The notes below the pieces were generated by a model, which saw only the letters and a list, made by a program, of their open reading frames with translations, searched no databases and had not been told where the DNA came from. Position numbers and translations under genes: made by a program. From Methylophaga sp. (lineage in GTDB: Bacteria; Pseudomonadota; Gammaproteobacteria; Nitrosococcales; Methylophagaceae), in contig NVVW01000005.1 in NCBI GenBank assembly GCA_002733505.1, forward strand, positions 38,174-74,976: a DNA stretch of 36,803 nt. Direction: 5' to 3'. Numbering within the stretch: the first letter of the stretch is position 1; every line of letters starts with the position of its first letter. Below are positions 7,812 through 17,461 of this stretch, in pieces.

Positions 7812-8077
7812 TATACCCAAATTACTTGAAGATGCAGGTTTCAGAGATTAGCACGAAGGTCAGAACAAGGCGCAATGTGAAGGCAATGACTAGTCCTTGT
7901 CGAGCATTGTAACGCAGTGCTGGCATTCGTGCTAATCTCCCGTAGGGCAAGAGGATAAGCCATTATCTTCGTCGTTATAAATCCTTAAACGAGAATGACT
8001 CATTCTGCGGATTTATGCCTAGAATATAATGGCTTCTTCTCTTGCTGAAACATGCATCTTCAAGTATTTTGGGTATA
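7812..8077 (+). repeat. MITE-like palindromic element, copy A (266 bp)
   Basis: The element begins TATACCCAAATTACTTGAAG and ends with the inverted match of the same sequence (…TATTTTGGGTATA), giving about 30-bp terminal inverted repeats with few mismatches. Inside are two large hairpin modules. The first is bounded by AGCACGAA and TTCGTGCT and contains a 63-bp core around ACTAGT (7861-7923). The second pairs CAAGAGGATAAGCCATTAT with ATAATGGCTTCTTCTCTTG. No coding frame is present. A second copy of identical length lies inverted at 16985-17250. It occupies nearly all of the 290-base gap between the lipoprotein gene and the DUF2782 gene. Confidence 0.88.
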
Positions 8078-8100
8078 ATCTAAAACCTAGAAACAGTGGC

Positions 8101-8439
8101 TTACCACCTAAATAAAACCCAATTAGGTACGAGATGACCTGATAACTCATGCTGCTGCGATTCTAAAGAGCCATCGCCATCGGTATCAATAAAATAATAG
8201 GGAACACCGACCGTGGGGGTAACTTTAATCATATAAAGTTGCCCATTCATCCGGTATTCTTCGATTGTGCGATCGTCTTGTTGGATGATATTTATGTCCG
8301 GTTCAATGCTTTCACCATCCATTAAAGGCTCAGGAAGAATCGGTGGTTGTGGAAGGCTTAGATCCTCCGCCCAAACATTAGCTGACATTAATAATGCAAC
8401 AGCGCATACAATATGCATAAATGTAGTTTTATAAAACAT
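8101..8439 (-). CDS. DUF2782 family exported protein
   Basis: A 112-aa protein with a cleavable signal peptide ending near NVWA-ED, a proline-rich linker (LPQPPILPEP) and a C-terminal domain with EEYRMNGQLYMIKVTPTVGVPYYFIDTDGDG and a final VPNWVLFRW. This is the DUF2782 pattern. The family is commonly found beside polA in gammaproteobacteria and is so here, divergent with a 93-base gap. Location is probably periplasmic; function is unknown. The DTDGDG motif looks like a calcium-binding loop, but the rest of an EF-hand is not evident. Confidence 0.82.
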   Translation of the reverse strand: MFYKTTFMHIVCAVALLMSANVWAEDLSLPQPPILPEPLMDGESIEPDINIIQQDDRTIEEYRMNGQLYMIKVTPTVGVPYYFIDTDGDGSLESQQHELSGHLVPNWVLFRW

Positions 8440-8532
8440 GGTTGTGCTCCAAATAGGGTTAGATTAAATATATCACTTCCAGCCTGACGATTAAAGCTAT
8501 TATTAACCTAACATTCTAATGAAATTTAACTT

Positions 8533-11319
8533 ATGAAACCATCAGCCCCTTTTATTCTTGTCGACGGTTCTTCTTATCTTTACCGCGCTTATCATGCAAT
8601 GAGTCAAGCCAATCTCACCAATGCTCAAGGCCAAGCTACTGGGGCGATTTATGGTGTAGTCAATATGCTTAGAAAATTGTTAGTTGATTATAAACCTGAG
8701 CTTATCGCAGTGGTATTCGATGCTAAGGGCAAAACCTTTCGCAACGAACTATATGCTGAATATAAAGCCACCCGCCCGCCGATGCCCGATGATCTGCGCG
8801 AACAAATTGAACCACTTCACGATGTGGTACGAGCCATGGGCTTCCCACTTTTAATGGTTGCAGATGTTGAAGCGGATGATGTGATCGGCACATTGGCACA
8901 CCAAGCGACTGAACTGAAAATTGATACTGTTATATCGACCGGCGATAAAGATATGGCGCAATTGGTTAATGAGCATGTCACTTTAATTAATACCATGAGC
9001 AATACTATGACCGATATTGCTGCCGTGCATGAAAAATATGGCATTGCGCCTAATCGTATTATTGACTATCTCGCGTTGATGGGTGATAAAGTCGACAATA
9101 TTCCCGGCGTGCCGAGTGTTGGCCCTAAAACTGCTACTAAATTATTACAGCAATATGATTCACTAGAAGGCGTAATTGCTCATGCAGATGAAGTCAAAGG
9201 TAAAATGGGTGAAAAATTACGTGAAGCTGCGGCCGACTTGCCACTGTCTTACCAGCTTGCCACCATAAAATTAGATGTTGAGCTAGAAGATACGCCAACC
9301 AGTTTACAGTTAAAACAACCTGACCATGACGCATTGTTAGCTTTGTATCAGCACCTTGAATTCAGATCTTGGACTGCTGAATTAGTGCGTAATCAAGGGG
9401 TCCGCAATCAAGGGGGCAGGCAGCTTGATTTAACAAAAAAAGCAGTAACGGCAAGTGATAAGCCTGAAATAAAGCTGGCTGATCCCTTGATTACTGAGCC
9501 GCCAGCGGAACAGAATTATGAAACTATTTTAACGCAAGCTCAGTTAGATTCATGGCTAAAAAAGCTAAAAGACTCAGACTTATTTGCTTTTGACACTGAA
9601 ACCACCAGCCTAAATTATCTTGATGCCAGAATTGTCGGTTTATCATTTGCAGTTAAAGCAGGTGAAGCCGCATATTTACCGCTAAAACACGATTATATGG
9701 GCGCGCCAGTACAGCTTGATTTTGATGTTGTAATAGCACAATTTAAGCCATTACTTGAAGATCCCAAGCAATTTAAAGTGGGGCAAAATCTCAAATATGA
9801 TCGTCATATTTTATTAAACCACGGCATCGATCTGCAAGGTATTCAACACGACACCATGTTGCAGTCTTATGTATTAAACAGCACGGCAACGCAACATAAT
9901 ATGGATGCTTTGGCTGAAAAATATCTAAACCGCACCACCATTCATTTTGAAGATGTAGCCGGAAAAGGTAAAAAACAACTTACCTTTAATCAAATTGATC
10001 TCGAGCAAGCCTCGCCTTATGCTGCTGAAGATGCTGATATTACTTTGCAATTACATCAAACACTGTGGCCACAACTGCAAGCCATTCCAAGTTTAGAAAA
10101 AATCTACACCGAACTTGAAATACCCTTATTACCTGTTATCAACACCTTAGAACGTAATGGCGTCAATATCGATATTTGGATGTTGCAACAACAAAGTGAT
10201 GAGCTAGGTTTGAAAATAGATAAGTTGGAAAAGCAAGCTTGGGATATTGCGAGCGAAAAATTTAACTTGGGCTCGCCTAAACAGTTAGGTGTAATTTTAT
10301 ATGAAAAACTTGAATTGCCTATATTAAAAAAGACACCTAAAGGACAGCCTTCAACCGCAGAAAGTGTATTGCAAGAGCTGGCAGATGAAGGCTATCAACT
10401 GCCACAAGTAATTATGCAATATCGTAGCTTGAGCAAGCTGAAATCAACGTATACCGATCGCCTGCCAGAGCAAGTAAACAGTTCTACAGGCCGCGTCCAT
10501 ACTTCGTATCATCAAGCCGTCACCGCGACCGGGCGTTTATCTTCTTCTGATCCCAACTTACAAAACATTCCTATACGCAGCGAAGAAGGTCGACGGATTC
10601 GTGAAGCCTTTGTTCCGCCAGAAGGTTACACACTACTTGCTGCCGATTATTCGCAAATCGAATTGCGCATTATGGCGCATTTGTCACAAGATCAAGGCTT
10701 GCTAAGTGCCTTTGCCGCCGGTGAAGATATTCATCAACGCACCGCCTCTGAAATATTTGAAGTGACATTAGAAGAAGTGACTAACGATCAAAGGCGTAGC
10801 GCCAAAGCGATTAATTTTGGTTTGATTTATGGCATGTCAGCACATGGCTTATCAAAACAACTCGGCATTGAACGGCATCAAGCAGCGGATTATATGACTA
10901 CCTATTTTGAGCGTTATCCCGGCGTTAAAGACTATATGAACACCACCCGCGAACAAGCCAAATTAGACGGTTATGTTGAAACATTATTCGGTCGACGTTT
11001 ATACCTACCCGAAATTAATGCCAGCAATGGCATGCGCCGTCAATATGCTGAACGCACCGCAATCAATGCGCCGATGCAAGGCACAGCAGCCGATATTATT
11101 AAACGCGCCATGGTGAACATTCAACACTGGTTACAACAAAGTGATAATGGCATTAAAATGATTATGCAGGTGCACGATGAATTGGTATTTGAAGTGCCGT
11201 TTGATCAAATCGAAAATGCGAAAACCATTATCGAAAAATATATGGTCGATGCCGCTGAATTGGATGTGCCATTAGAGGTAAGTATGGATACCGGCGATAA
11301 TTGGCAACAGGCACATTAG
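8533..11319 (+). CDS. polA: DNA polymerase I
   Basis: At 928 aa this has the same length as E. coli Pol I, and key residues fall at the same numbers. The 5' nuclease domain (1 to about 290) includes DVEADDVIGT and TGDKDMAQLV. The 3'-5' exonuclease keeps its metal ligands (FAFDTETTSL, D354 and E356), so proofreading should be active. The polymerase motifs are A (DYSQIELR, D705), B (R754, K758, F762, Y766 in RRSAKAINFGLIYG) and C (VHDELV, D882). It fills gaps and removes Okazaki primers. A tandem RNQG-RNQG duplication (about residues 287-295) sits in the linker between the nuclease and exonuclease domains and is probably harmless. The gene appears monocistronic. Confidence 0.97.
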   Translation: MKPSAPFILVDGSSYLYRAYHAMSQANLTNAQGQATGAIYGVVNMLRKLLVDYKPELIAVVFDAKGKTFRNELYAEYKATRPPMPDDLREQIEPLHDVVRAMGFPLLMVADVEADDVIGTLAHQATELKIDTVISTGDKDMAQLVNEHVTLINTMSNTMTDIAAVHEKYGIAPNRIIDYLALMGDKVDNIPGVPSVGPKTATKLLQQYDSLEGVIAHADEVKGKMGEKLREAAADLPLSYQLATIKLDVELEDTPTSLQLKQPDHDALLALYQHLEFRSWTAELVRNQGVRNQGGRQLDLTKKAVTASDKPEIKLADPLITEPPAEQNYETILTQAQLDSWLKKLKDSDLFAFDTETTSLNYLDARIVGLSFAVKAGEAAYLPLKHDYMGAPVQLDFDVVIAQFKPLLEDPKQFKVGQNLKYDRHILLNHGIDLQGIQHDTMLQSYVLNSTATQHNMDALAEKYLNRTTIHFEDVAGKGKKQLTFNQIDLEQASPYAAEDADITLQLHQTLWPQLQAIPSLEKIYTELEIPLLPVINTLERNGVNIDIWMLQQQSDELGLKIDKLEKQAWDIASEKFNLGSPKQLGVILYEKLELPILKKTPKGQPSTAESVLQELADEGYQLPQVIMQYRSLSKLKSTYTDRLPEQVNSSTGRVHTSYHQAVTATGRLSSSDPNLQNIPIRSEEGRRIREAFVPPEGYTLLAADYSQIELRIMAHLSQDQGLLSAFAAGEDIHQRTASEIFEVTLEEVTNDQRRSAKAINFGLIYGMSAHGLSKQLGIERHQAADYMTTYFERYPGVKDYMNTTREQAKLDGYVETLFGRRLYLPEINASNGMRRQYAERTAINAPMQGTAADIIKRAMVNIQHWLQQSDNGIKMIMQVHDELVFEVPFDQIENAKTIIEKYMVDAAELDVPLEVSMDTGDNWQQAH

Positions 11320-11478
11320 AACCACAAAGGAACTTAGCGCTTATTTTCCTTTCAGTAAGTCTCCACGCTAGTATCTATATAACAAAATCAACTAAAGATC
11401 CATTTTTTTATTATTTGCAATTATAAAGAAATCACTTTAAACTGCCTCTTTAATTTATTAATTTCAGGAACTTTCACC

Positions 11479-12771
11479 GTGACCAAGCTTGCTTTCAAAC
11501 CTCTATCATATCTGACCGTTATAGCACTCGGCTTGGCGATCAGTATGCCAGCCTTAGCCACCAATGGTTATTTAGCCCATGGTTACGGCATTAAATCTAA
11601 AGGTATGGCGGGAACAGGCGTCGCTTTACCGCAAGATGCTTTAATTGGTGCAACCAATCCAGCGGGAATTGCCTTTGTTGGTGATCGACTTGATCTTGGT
11701 GTATCAATCTTTAGCCCACGGCGTAGTTATGATGTAACCGGCGCACCCTCAGCGCCACCTGCAGCAGTACTTGCACCGGGCAAAGTGAATAGTGATCGTG
11801 AATATTTTATTATTCCTGAATTTGGTGTGACATGGCAATTAGACGATCATAAAGCAGTAGGTATTACTGTTACCGGTAATGGCGGCATGAATACCAGATA
11901 TGCGTCTAGCGAAAATACCTTTGGCGGCGGCAAGGCGGGCATTGATTTGGCACAACTATTTATCGCACCTACTTTTTCTTATCGTTTTAATAATGATGCT
12001 GCCATTGGTGTATCGGCTATTTTAGCGTATCAAGGTTTTGAAGCTAAAGGCTTAAGCCAGTTTGCAGGCTTATCAAACAGCCCATCTGATTTAACAGACA
12101 ATGGTCATGATAGCTCTTTCGGTGCCGGCATTAATGTAGGCTTTATCTTGCCTGTCGGCTCACAAGTAACGCTAGGCGGTGGTTATCGTTCACGTATTTA
12201 TATGACTGAGTTTGATGACTATAAAGGCTTATTTGCCGAACAAGGCGATTTTGATATCCCCGCATCGGCCACAATTGGTCTAGCATGGAAAACAACGGAA
12301 AGTCTTACCGTGTTATTAGATGTACAAAAAACATGGTATAGCCAGGTTGATGCTATTGGCAACTCAATGATGCCGGCAATGGGTACTTGCATGACTCGCG
12401 TAACAGCTACTTCTCCGGCATGCTTAGGTGGTAATAATGGTATTGGCTTTGGTTGGGAAGATATGACCACCGTTAAATTCGGCGTGCAATATCAAGCATC
12501 GAATGACTGGACATGGCGCGCAGGTTATAGCCATGGCGATCAACCTATCCCGGATTCTGAAGTGTTCTTTAATATCTTAGCCCCAGGTGTAATGGAAGAG
12601 CATTTCACCGTTGGTTTCACCAAAAAATATGATGGTGGTCGCCAAGAAATTAACTTTGCCGCGATGTATGCGCCCGAGCACAGTGTAAAAGGCGCGATTA
12701 GCCTTACACAAACCGTTGAATTAGAAATGAAGCAATATCAACTTGAATTAGGCTGGTCATTACTGTTCTAA
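11479..12771 (+). CDS. FadL/OmpP1/TodX-family outer-membrane transporter
   Basis: The 430-aa product starts at a GTG with AGGAAC eight bases upstream. A signal peptide ends at PALA-TNGYLAHGYG. The NGYLAHGYG head and the KSKGMAGTGVALPQDALIGATNPAG plug-like segment are hallmarks of the FadL/OmpP1 family, and the C-terminus is a beta strand ending in an aromatic residue (LGWSLLF), as outer-membrane barrels do. Relatives import long-chain fatty acids or hydrophobic aromatics and alkanes across the outer membrane. The substrate here is not decidable. A single CMTRVTATSPAC pair of cysteines could form a loop disulfide. A terminator follows at 12795-12826. Confidence 0.88.
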   Translation: MTKLAFKPLSYLTVIALGLAISMPALATNGYLAHGYGIKSKGMAGTGVALPQDALIGATNPAGIAFVGDRLDLGVSIFSPRRSYDVTGAPSAPPAAVLAPGKVNSDREYFIIPEFGVTWQLDDHKAVGITVTGNGGMNTRYASSENTFGGGKAGIDLAQLFIAPTFSYRFNNDAAIGVSAILAYQGFEAKGLSQFAGLSNSPSDLTDNGHDSSFGAGINVGFILPVGSQVTLGGGYRSRIYMTEFDDYKGLFAEQGDFDIPASATIGLAWKTTESLTVLLDVQKTWYSQVDAIGNSMMPAMGTCMTRVTATSPACLGGNNGIGFGWEDMTTVKFGVQYQASNDWTWRAGYSHGDQPIPDSEVFFNILAPGVMEEHFTVGFTKKYDGGRQEINFAAMYAPEHSVKGAISLTQTVELEMKQYQLELGWSLLF

Positions 12772-12794
12772 ACTACAGTTTCACCTCAAAATAC

Positions 12795-12826
12795 AACAAT
12801 AGCGGTAACTTATGCCGCTATTGTTT
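12795..12826 (+). terminator. Terminator hairpin after the FadL-family gene
   Basis: AACAATAGCGG (12795-12805) and CCGCTATTGTT (12815-12825) form a perfect 11-bp stem with a 9-base loop, 24 bases after the stop codon. The following T-run is short (TTTG), so termination may be moderate. It could also act on the opposite strand. Confidence 0.65.
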
Positions 12827-12839
12827 GCCTGTTGCTTAA

Positions 12840-13132
12840 TTATCTCATCATAGGGAAAAGCTGAAGTGGATTTATTTTAAAGGTTATCCCCAAATTACTT
12901 ACTGGTAAGATAACCGCATTACCTCCTTGCTGTTTAACTTGATAAAGCCTGCCATCTGCTACTGCTATCAATGTGAAAGCACCCTCCTTTATATCCTGGT
13001 TTTTTTAGGCCGGGTACTGGCAACACCTAAACTCAACGTCACATGTTCTACCGCTTACTGCCCTGCATCTTCAATATAAGACTTAATTACGATTTGGCTT
13101 GAGCGAAAATCTTCTGCAATAAGTACTTTCAT
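12840..13132 (-). pseudogene. Decayed response regulator / diguanylate cyclase (REC-GGDEF remnant)
   Basis: Read leftward from 13132, the sequence encodes MKVLIAEDFRSSQIVIKSYI, the start of a CheY-like receiver domain, and meets a stop after 26 codons. In the same frame just beyond the stop it reads VTLSLGVAS, the late beta strand of a GGDEF domain. After another stop and a frameshift comes LIAVADGRLYQVKQQGGNAV, the C-terminal GGDEF helix (usually ADxALYQAKxxGRN). The middle of both domains, including the GGDEF motif itself, is gone. This is a fossil of a receiver-linked diguanylate cyclase, shrunk by internal deletion and interrupted by at least two stops. It fills the gap between the FadL-family gene and xerC and is surely non-functional. 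Confidence 0.8.
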
Positions 13133-13172
13133 AGCCGTCAGTTTACCTTAAATTTAATAAGAATTATTCCTA

Positions 13173-14066
13173 TTATTTATCCTTTTTTGCTCGTGGATGT
13201 GCTTCATCATAGACTTTTGCTAAATGTTGAAAGTCAACGTGGGTATAAATTTGGGTAGTGGATATGTCAGCGTGACCTAATAATTCTTGAACTGCCCGAA
13301 GATCACCGCTAGCTTCCAACATATGTGAGGCAAAAGCATGACGTAAACGATGTGGATGAACGCGGTCAGATATGCCCTGTTTTTTGCCCCAGTGGTTCAC
13401 TCGTTGCTGAATGGCACGCGCACCCAATCGCCGGCCTTGTTTGCCAACAAAGAGTGCAGTTTGCTCGAAAGATGCCCACTGCGTTCGTTTTTCTAGCCAA
13501 GTCTTTAATGCTGAAATCGCTTGCTTACCAACGGGTATTACACGGCTTTTATTGCCCTTACCCGTGACATATACAAGCTGATCACCAAAATCAACATCAC
13601 GTATATCTAAGCTAGTTAACTCCGCCAAACGTAAACCTGATGAATAAAATAACTCCATAATGGCACCATCACGGCAGGCAATAATACTTTCTGTCGGTGA
13701 TATAGCCAACAAGCCATTCATTTGATCAACATCTAATGTTGAGGGTAAGCGTTTTTTTGATTTAGGTGCTTGCACGGCTTGAGCAGGGTTTAACTCTGCT
13801 AAGCCTTCACCCATCAAATAACGATACAAACTGCGTATTGCTGACAAGGATCGCTGAATTGTTCTTCCCGACAAGCCTGTTTGATGAAGCTCAGCTATAA
13901 ATTGCCGAATATGGCTGCTTTTCAACGCCGTCCACGATAATAAATTTTGTTGCTCACAAAAAATTAATAATCGCTTTATATCTCGTTGATAGTTCGTCAC
14001 TGTATGCGGTGACATGCGCTTTTGTTGCGCTAAGTAGTGCAAGAATGCGACTAAATCCTTATCCAT
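13173..14066 (-). CDS. xerC: Tyrosine recombinase XerC
   Basis: This 297-aa chromosome-dimer-resolution recombinase acts with XerD at dif. The N-terminal SAM-like domain covers about 1-100. The catalytic residues are all present: R146 (SSGLRLAEL), K170 or K173 (TGKGNKSR), H239 and R242 (HPHRLRHAFASHML), H265 (LLGHADISTT) and the nucleophile Y274 (TQIYTH). It is the last gene of the leftward lptM-lysA-dapF-DUF484-xerC operon, overlapping the DUF484 gene by 8 bases. This conserved setting rules out a phage integrase. There is no sign of an adjacent attachment site. Confidence 0.95.
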   Translation of the reverse strand: MDKDLVAFLHYLAQQKRMSPHTVTNYQRDIKRLLIFCEQQNLLSWTALKSSHIRQFIAELHQTGLSGRTIQRSLSAIRSLYRYLMGEGLAELNPAQAVQAPKSKKRLPSTLDVDQMNGLLAISPTESIIACRDGAIMELFYSSGLRLAELTSLDIRDVDFGDQLVYVTGKGNKSRVIPVGKQAISALKTWLEKRTQWASFEQTALFVGKQGRRLGARAIQQRVNHWGKKQGISDRVHPHRLRHAFASHMLEASGDLRAVQELLGHADISTTQIYTHVDFQHLAKVYDEAHPRAKKDK

Positions 14067-14751
14067 AAGGACGTAATAGGCGCATGGTCACCTCGCCCAA
14101 AAAACTCAAATAATCCGTTGCCATATCTGCATGAAAGCGAGCTTCATCATAACTAGCAATGGCTAATATCCCCGCACAAGGCTGATGACCTAATGGCAAG
14201 CAGGCCACTGATTTCACCTTATCTGCTTTCTGGGGAAATAATAATTCATTCTGAGCTTTAGTTAAGCGGCCGCACACCGGCTGTTGTTTTGATAATAATT
14301 TATCGAATATACGTAAGTCTTCAGCATCGGCATGTTGCTGCACTACATTCTCACCTGTTTCCGGTAATGCTGGTGCCTTATCCCCTGCATAAAACCAGCG
14401 TAATGCCACTTCATCAGCATTAAACTCTTGTTTCAGCTCCGTCATCAACATAGGTAACAATACCCCAAAAGAGGGCGCATCCATTAAGCGTAGGCACAAT
14501 TTATGAATACGGGCTTGTAAAGCGGTATTTTGGCGCGCATTATCAATGAGCATGTTTAATTGCTCGTGTAATTGCTGATTTTTGCCTTGTAAGCGTTCTA
14601 ACTGACGTTGAGCCAGTGAGATGGTACCTTCCGGCGATTGACCTAATTGCAATGAATCCATCGCTTCGGGCTGATGCAAAAAGAAATCTGCATGCTCCGC
14701 CAAGTAGTCTGTTACCTGCCCTGCTGTTAGTGATTGTTTATCGTCGCCCAC
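14059..14751 (-). CDS. DUF484 (YigA) family GAF-like protein
   Basis: The 230-aa product starts at a GTG (14751) inside the end of dapF. It has the DUF484 pattern: an N-terminal helix pair with [40 protein letters not shown] coiled coil, and a C-terminal GAF-like domain with [28 protein letters not shown]. Its function is not established; it nearly always sits between dapF and xerC. It is cytoplasmic and has no catalytic motif. The 25-base overlap with dapF and 8-base overlap with xerC imply translational coupling. Confidence 0.87.
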   Translation of the reverse strand: MGDDKQSLTAGQVTDYLAEHADFFLHQPEAMDSLQLGQSPEGTISLAQRQLERLQGKNQQLHEQLNMLIDNARQNTALQARIHKLCLRLMDAPSFGVLLPMLMTELKQEFNADEVALRWFYAGDKAPALPETGENVVQQHADAEDLRIFDKLLSKQQPVCGRLTKAQNELLFPQKADKVKSVACLPLGHQPCAGILAIASYDEARFHADMATDYLSFLGEVTMRLLRPYG

Positions 14752-15575
14752 ACAATTTCTCCGTCAAATACCTGTGTTGCTGATCCCGTCATCTGCACGG
14801 AAGCATTGTCATCTGGCCAAGCTATAGTTAATTGTCCACCAAGCAGTGATACTGTCACTTCACGCGCCAACAATCCACGTTGAATGCCACTCACCACTGC
14901 GGCACATGCACCTGTACCACAGGCCTGTGTTTCGCCAGCGCCCCGTTCAAAAACGCGCAATTTAATCTCATTCGAGCTAATAATCTGCATAAAACCAACA
15001 TTCACTCTATCAGGGAAATCTGGGTGGCTTTCAATAATCGATCCTAATGTTGCCACAGCGGCAACATTAATATCATCAACAAGAATGACAGCATGGGGGT
15101 TGCCCATTGAAACCGCGCTGATTTCTATATGTGCATTATTAGGCAAATCTAAACTATACTTTAGAGCTTGTTGCTCGGCAATAAAAGGAATATCTGCTAA
15201 CTTAAAACTAGGCACGCCCATATCAACACGAATATCACCCTGTTGTTGCAAGCTAGGATAGATAATCCCTGACTTAGTTTGTACGGCAATCGTAGTTTTA
15301 TCGGTTAAACCTTTATCGTAAACGAACTGTGCAAAACAGCGTGCGCCATTACCACATTGCGCCACTTCACCACCATCAGCATTAAAAATACGGTATTTAA
15401 AATCCGTATCTTTACGCGTTGCTTTTTCAACTAGCAATAATTGATCGCAGCCAATGCCAAAATGGCGATCAGCTAAAAAGCGGATCTGACTCGCCGTTAA
15501 ATCTATAGTCTGATTAATGGCATCAATAATGATAAAATCATTGCCCAAACCATGCATTTTGCTGAATTTCAACAT
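14727..15575 (-). CDS. dapF: Diaminopimelate epimerase
   Basis: A 282-aa, cofactor-independent racemase that converts LL-DAP to meso-DAP for peptidoglycan and lysine. The two catalytic cysteines are present in the expected motifs: C74 (CGNGARC) and C219 (ACGTGACA). The N-terminus [18 protein letters not shown] is characteristic. The ATG overlaps the lysA stop by one base (TAATG, 15573-15577). It follows lysA, the next enzyme in the same pathway, in the operon order seen in many gammaproteobacteria. Confidence 0.97.
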   Translation of the reverse strand: MLKFSKMHGLGNDFIIIDAINQTIDLTASQIRFLADRHFGIGCDQLLLVEKATRKDTDFKYRIFNADGGEVAQCGNGARCFAQFVYDKGLTDKTTIAVQTKSGIIYPSLQQQGDIRVDMGVPSFKLADIPFIAEQQALKYSLDLPNNAHIEISAVSMGNPHAVILVDDINVAAVATLGSIIESHPDFPDRVNVGFMQIISSNEIKLRVFERGAGETQACGTGACAAVVSGIQRGLLAREVTVSLLGGQLTIAWPDDNASVQMTGSATQVFDGEIVWATINNH

Positions 15576-16825
15576 TATTCTGGCAACACCTGTTCGCCCG
15601 CATACAACGATTCGATGGTTTCTCTTTGCCGTATCAGATGCATTTGATCACCATCCACCATTATTTCAGCAACACGTGGCCGTGAGTTGTAATTTGAACT
15701 CATGGTAAAACCATAAGCCCCTGCGCTCATAATGGCCAATAAATCACCTTGATTAATCGCTAACGAACGATCTTTGCCTAAAAAATCACCTGTTTCACAA
15801 ACAGGTCCGACAATATCATAATCCTGCACCTCACTCATTTCATCAATGACGACAGGCTGGATCCGTTGCCATGACTGATATAAAGCAGGGCGTAATAAAT
15901 CATTCATTGCCGCATCGACAATGGCAAATTGTTTGTCATCTGTTGGCTTTATATATTCTACTTTGGTCACTAAAATACCCGCATTGCCCGCAATAGCGCG
16001 GCCAGGCTCTAACAATATTTCCAAATCACGTCCTATTAATAATTCACGCAAAGCCACGGCATATTCTGTTGGGCTAGGGGGCGTTTCATCTTGATAGGTA
16101 ATACCTAAACCACCGCCTACATCTAAATGCGCCAGTTTAATGCCTTGCGAAGCTAATTTATCAATTAATAGCAACACACGTTTTAATGCATCAACAAAGG
16201 GGGTGACCGACGTTAACTGTGATCCAATATGACAATCAATGCCGACTATATTCAAATGTGGCAATTGTGCTGCTTTTTGATATATTGCTTGCGCATGTTC
16301 AATTGCAATCCCAAATTTATTTTCTTTTAAGCCAGTAGAAATATAGGGATGCGTTTGTGCATCAACATCGGGGTTGATTCTTATCGATATGGGCGCTCGC
16401 ACACCTCGCTCACCTGCAATGTTGTTGATTCGTTCTAATTCAGCAATCGATTCCACATTAAAACAGCGCACACCCTGTTCTAATGCATAATTAATTTCCG
16501 CAACTGTTTTGCCTACACCAGAAAAAACCGTTTGCTTAGCTTTACCTCCCGCAGCCAAAACGCGCGCTAATTCGCCCGCAGAAACAATATCAAAACCAGA
16601 ACCTAATCGCGCTAATACGTTCAGTACCGCGATATTAGAATTCGCTTTTACGGCGTAACAGACACTATGTGCCATGCCTTTGAAAGCGTCATCAAATGCA
16701 CGCCAATGGCGCTCTAATGTGGCACGTGAATAAATATATGTGGGAGAGCCGTGTTTGCTTACAATAGTTGATACTGCAATATCTTCAGCGAATAGTTCGC
16801 CATCTTTATACTCAAAATAATCCAT
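15575..16825 (-). CDS. lysA: Diaminopimelate decarboxylase
   Basis: A 416-aa PLP-dependent fold-III decarboxylase that makes L-lysine from meso-DAP. K60 (YAVKANSN) is the Schiff-base lysine. [15 protein letters not shown] and the phosphate-binding EPGRAI lie in the barrel. The C-terminal beta domain has CETGDFLG (active-site Cys donated across the dimer) and SAGAYGF. The gene starts 3 bases after the lptM stop and overlaps dapF by one base. There is no sign of a lysine riboswitch or LysR-type regulator nearby, so control is likely at the operon promoter. Confidence 0.97.
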   Translation of the reverse strand: MDYFEYKDGELFAEDIAVSTIVSKHGSPTYIYSRATLERHWRAFDDAFKGMAHSVCYAVKANSNIAVLNVLARLGSGFDIVSAGELARVLAAGGKAKQTVFSGVGKTVAEINYALEQGVRCFNVESIAELERINNIAGERGVRAPISIRINPDVDAQTHPYISTGLKENKFGIAIEHAQAIYQKAAQLPHLNIVGIDCHIGSQLTSVTPFVDALKRVLLLIDKLASQGIKLAHLDVGGGLGITYQDETPPSPTEYAVALRELLIGRDLEILLEPGRAIAGNAGILVTKVEYIKPTDDKQFAIVDAAMNDLLRPALYQSWQRIQPVVIDEMSEVQDYDIVGPVCETGDFLGKDRSLAINQGDLLAIMSAGAYGFTMSSNYNSRPRVAEIMVDGDQMHLIRQRETIESLYAGEQVLPE

Positions 16826-16828
16826 CTA

Positions 16829-16960
16829 TTACCAGCCCATCCAAGCTATCAAAGCATTTCCTTCAGGCAAATATAAGTCGCCTTTTTGACCGCATGCCGC
16901 TATTAATGATACAAAGAAAATTACTACTGCTACTCGCTGCCAAGTAGTTATTTTTTTCAT
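16829..16960 (-). CDS. lptM: LptM (YifL) family small lipoprotein
   Basis: A 43-residue lipoprotein: hydrophobic signal, lipobox LIAAC (Cys21) and then the signature GQKGDLYLPEG directly after the cysteine. In E. coli LptM binds the LptD/LptE translocon and aids oxidative maturation of LptD. The start at 16960 (ATG, with GGGA upstream) is chosen because it gives a proper signal peptide; upstream in-frame extension would run into the palindromic element. The 3-base gap to lysA shows it is cotranscribed with lysA-dapF-DUF484-xerC, as is common in this class. Confidence 0.9.
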   Translation of the reverse strand: MKKITTWQRVAVVIFFVSLIAACGQKGDLYLPEGNALIAWMGW

Positions 16961-16984
16961 GATTTTTATCCCACGTCCGATATC

Positions 16985-17250
16985 TATACCCAAACTACTT
17001 GGAAATGCATGTTTCAGCAAGAGAAGAAGCCATTATATTCTAGGCATAAATCCGCAGAATGAGTCATTCTCATTTAAGGATTTATAACGACGAAGATAAT
17101 GGCTTATCCTCTTGCCCTACGGGAGCTTAGCACGAATGCCAGCGCTGCGTTACAATGTTTGACAAGGACTAGTCATTGCCTGCACATTGCGCCTTACTCT
17201 GACATCCGTGCTAAGCTCTGAATCATGCATTTCCAAGTAGTTTGGGTATA
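16985..17250 (-). repeat. MITE-like palindromic element, copy B (266 bp, inverted)
   Basis: This element has the same length as the 7812 element and matches its reverse complement throughout. Its termini are TATACCCAAACTACTTGGAA and the inverted TTCCAAGTAGTTTGGGTATA, so here the last 20 bases are a perfect mirror. The 63-bp ACTAGT core lies in its right half, differing from copy A at about six positions. It lies 24 bases upstream of the lptM start. The rest of the 500-base gap up to pilB holds a solo element end at 17287 and the pilB leader. Confidence 0.88.
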
Positions 17251-17286
17251 GAGCAGTATACGGGAATCTGGTTTGTCATCTCAACT

Positions 17287-17310
17287 TATACCCGTTATCA
17301 TTCATTTTGC
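17287..17310 (+). repeat. Solo end of the second element family
   Basis: TATACCCGTTATCATTCATT plus TTGC matches 22 of 24 bases of the left end of the element at 27522, but no inverted partner follows. It is probably a remnant. Bare TATACCCGT also occurs at 193-201 and at 36446-36454. Confidence 0.55.
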
Positions 17311-17461
17311 CGTTTTTTTGTGCTCATAATGGATGACAATTAACATTAATAACCGAGTATAACTATTGGTTTTTGCCAACTATGCAACGAAAATAATGCT
17401 ATTTTAATGGTAAGCTACTAATTTGGACATACTTATGAAACATTTAGAGTCGCGCTAACAC

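Noticed and set aside
9390..9425. Tandem RNQG repeat in polA as a possible frameshift or insertion
   Set aside because: The reading frame is intact and the repeat falls in an inter-domain linker, so it is ordinary variation.
11322..11360. Weak hairpin AAAGGAA...TTCCTTT after polA as a terminator
   Set aside because: Seven A/T-rich pairs with a long loop and no following T-run; not convincing.
13173..14066. Tyrosine recombinase as evidence of an integrated mobile element
   Set aside because: Its length, motifs and position after dapF-DUF484 identify housekeeping XerC.
17435..17458. Eight-codon frame (MKHLESR) ending three bases before pilB, as a leader peptide
   Set aside because: No regulatory codons or attenuator pairing is visible; such a short frame is expected by chance.
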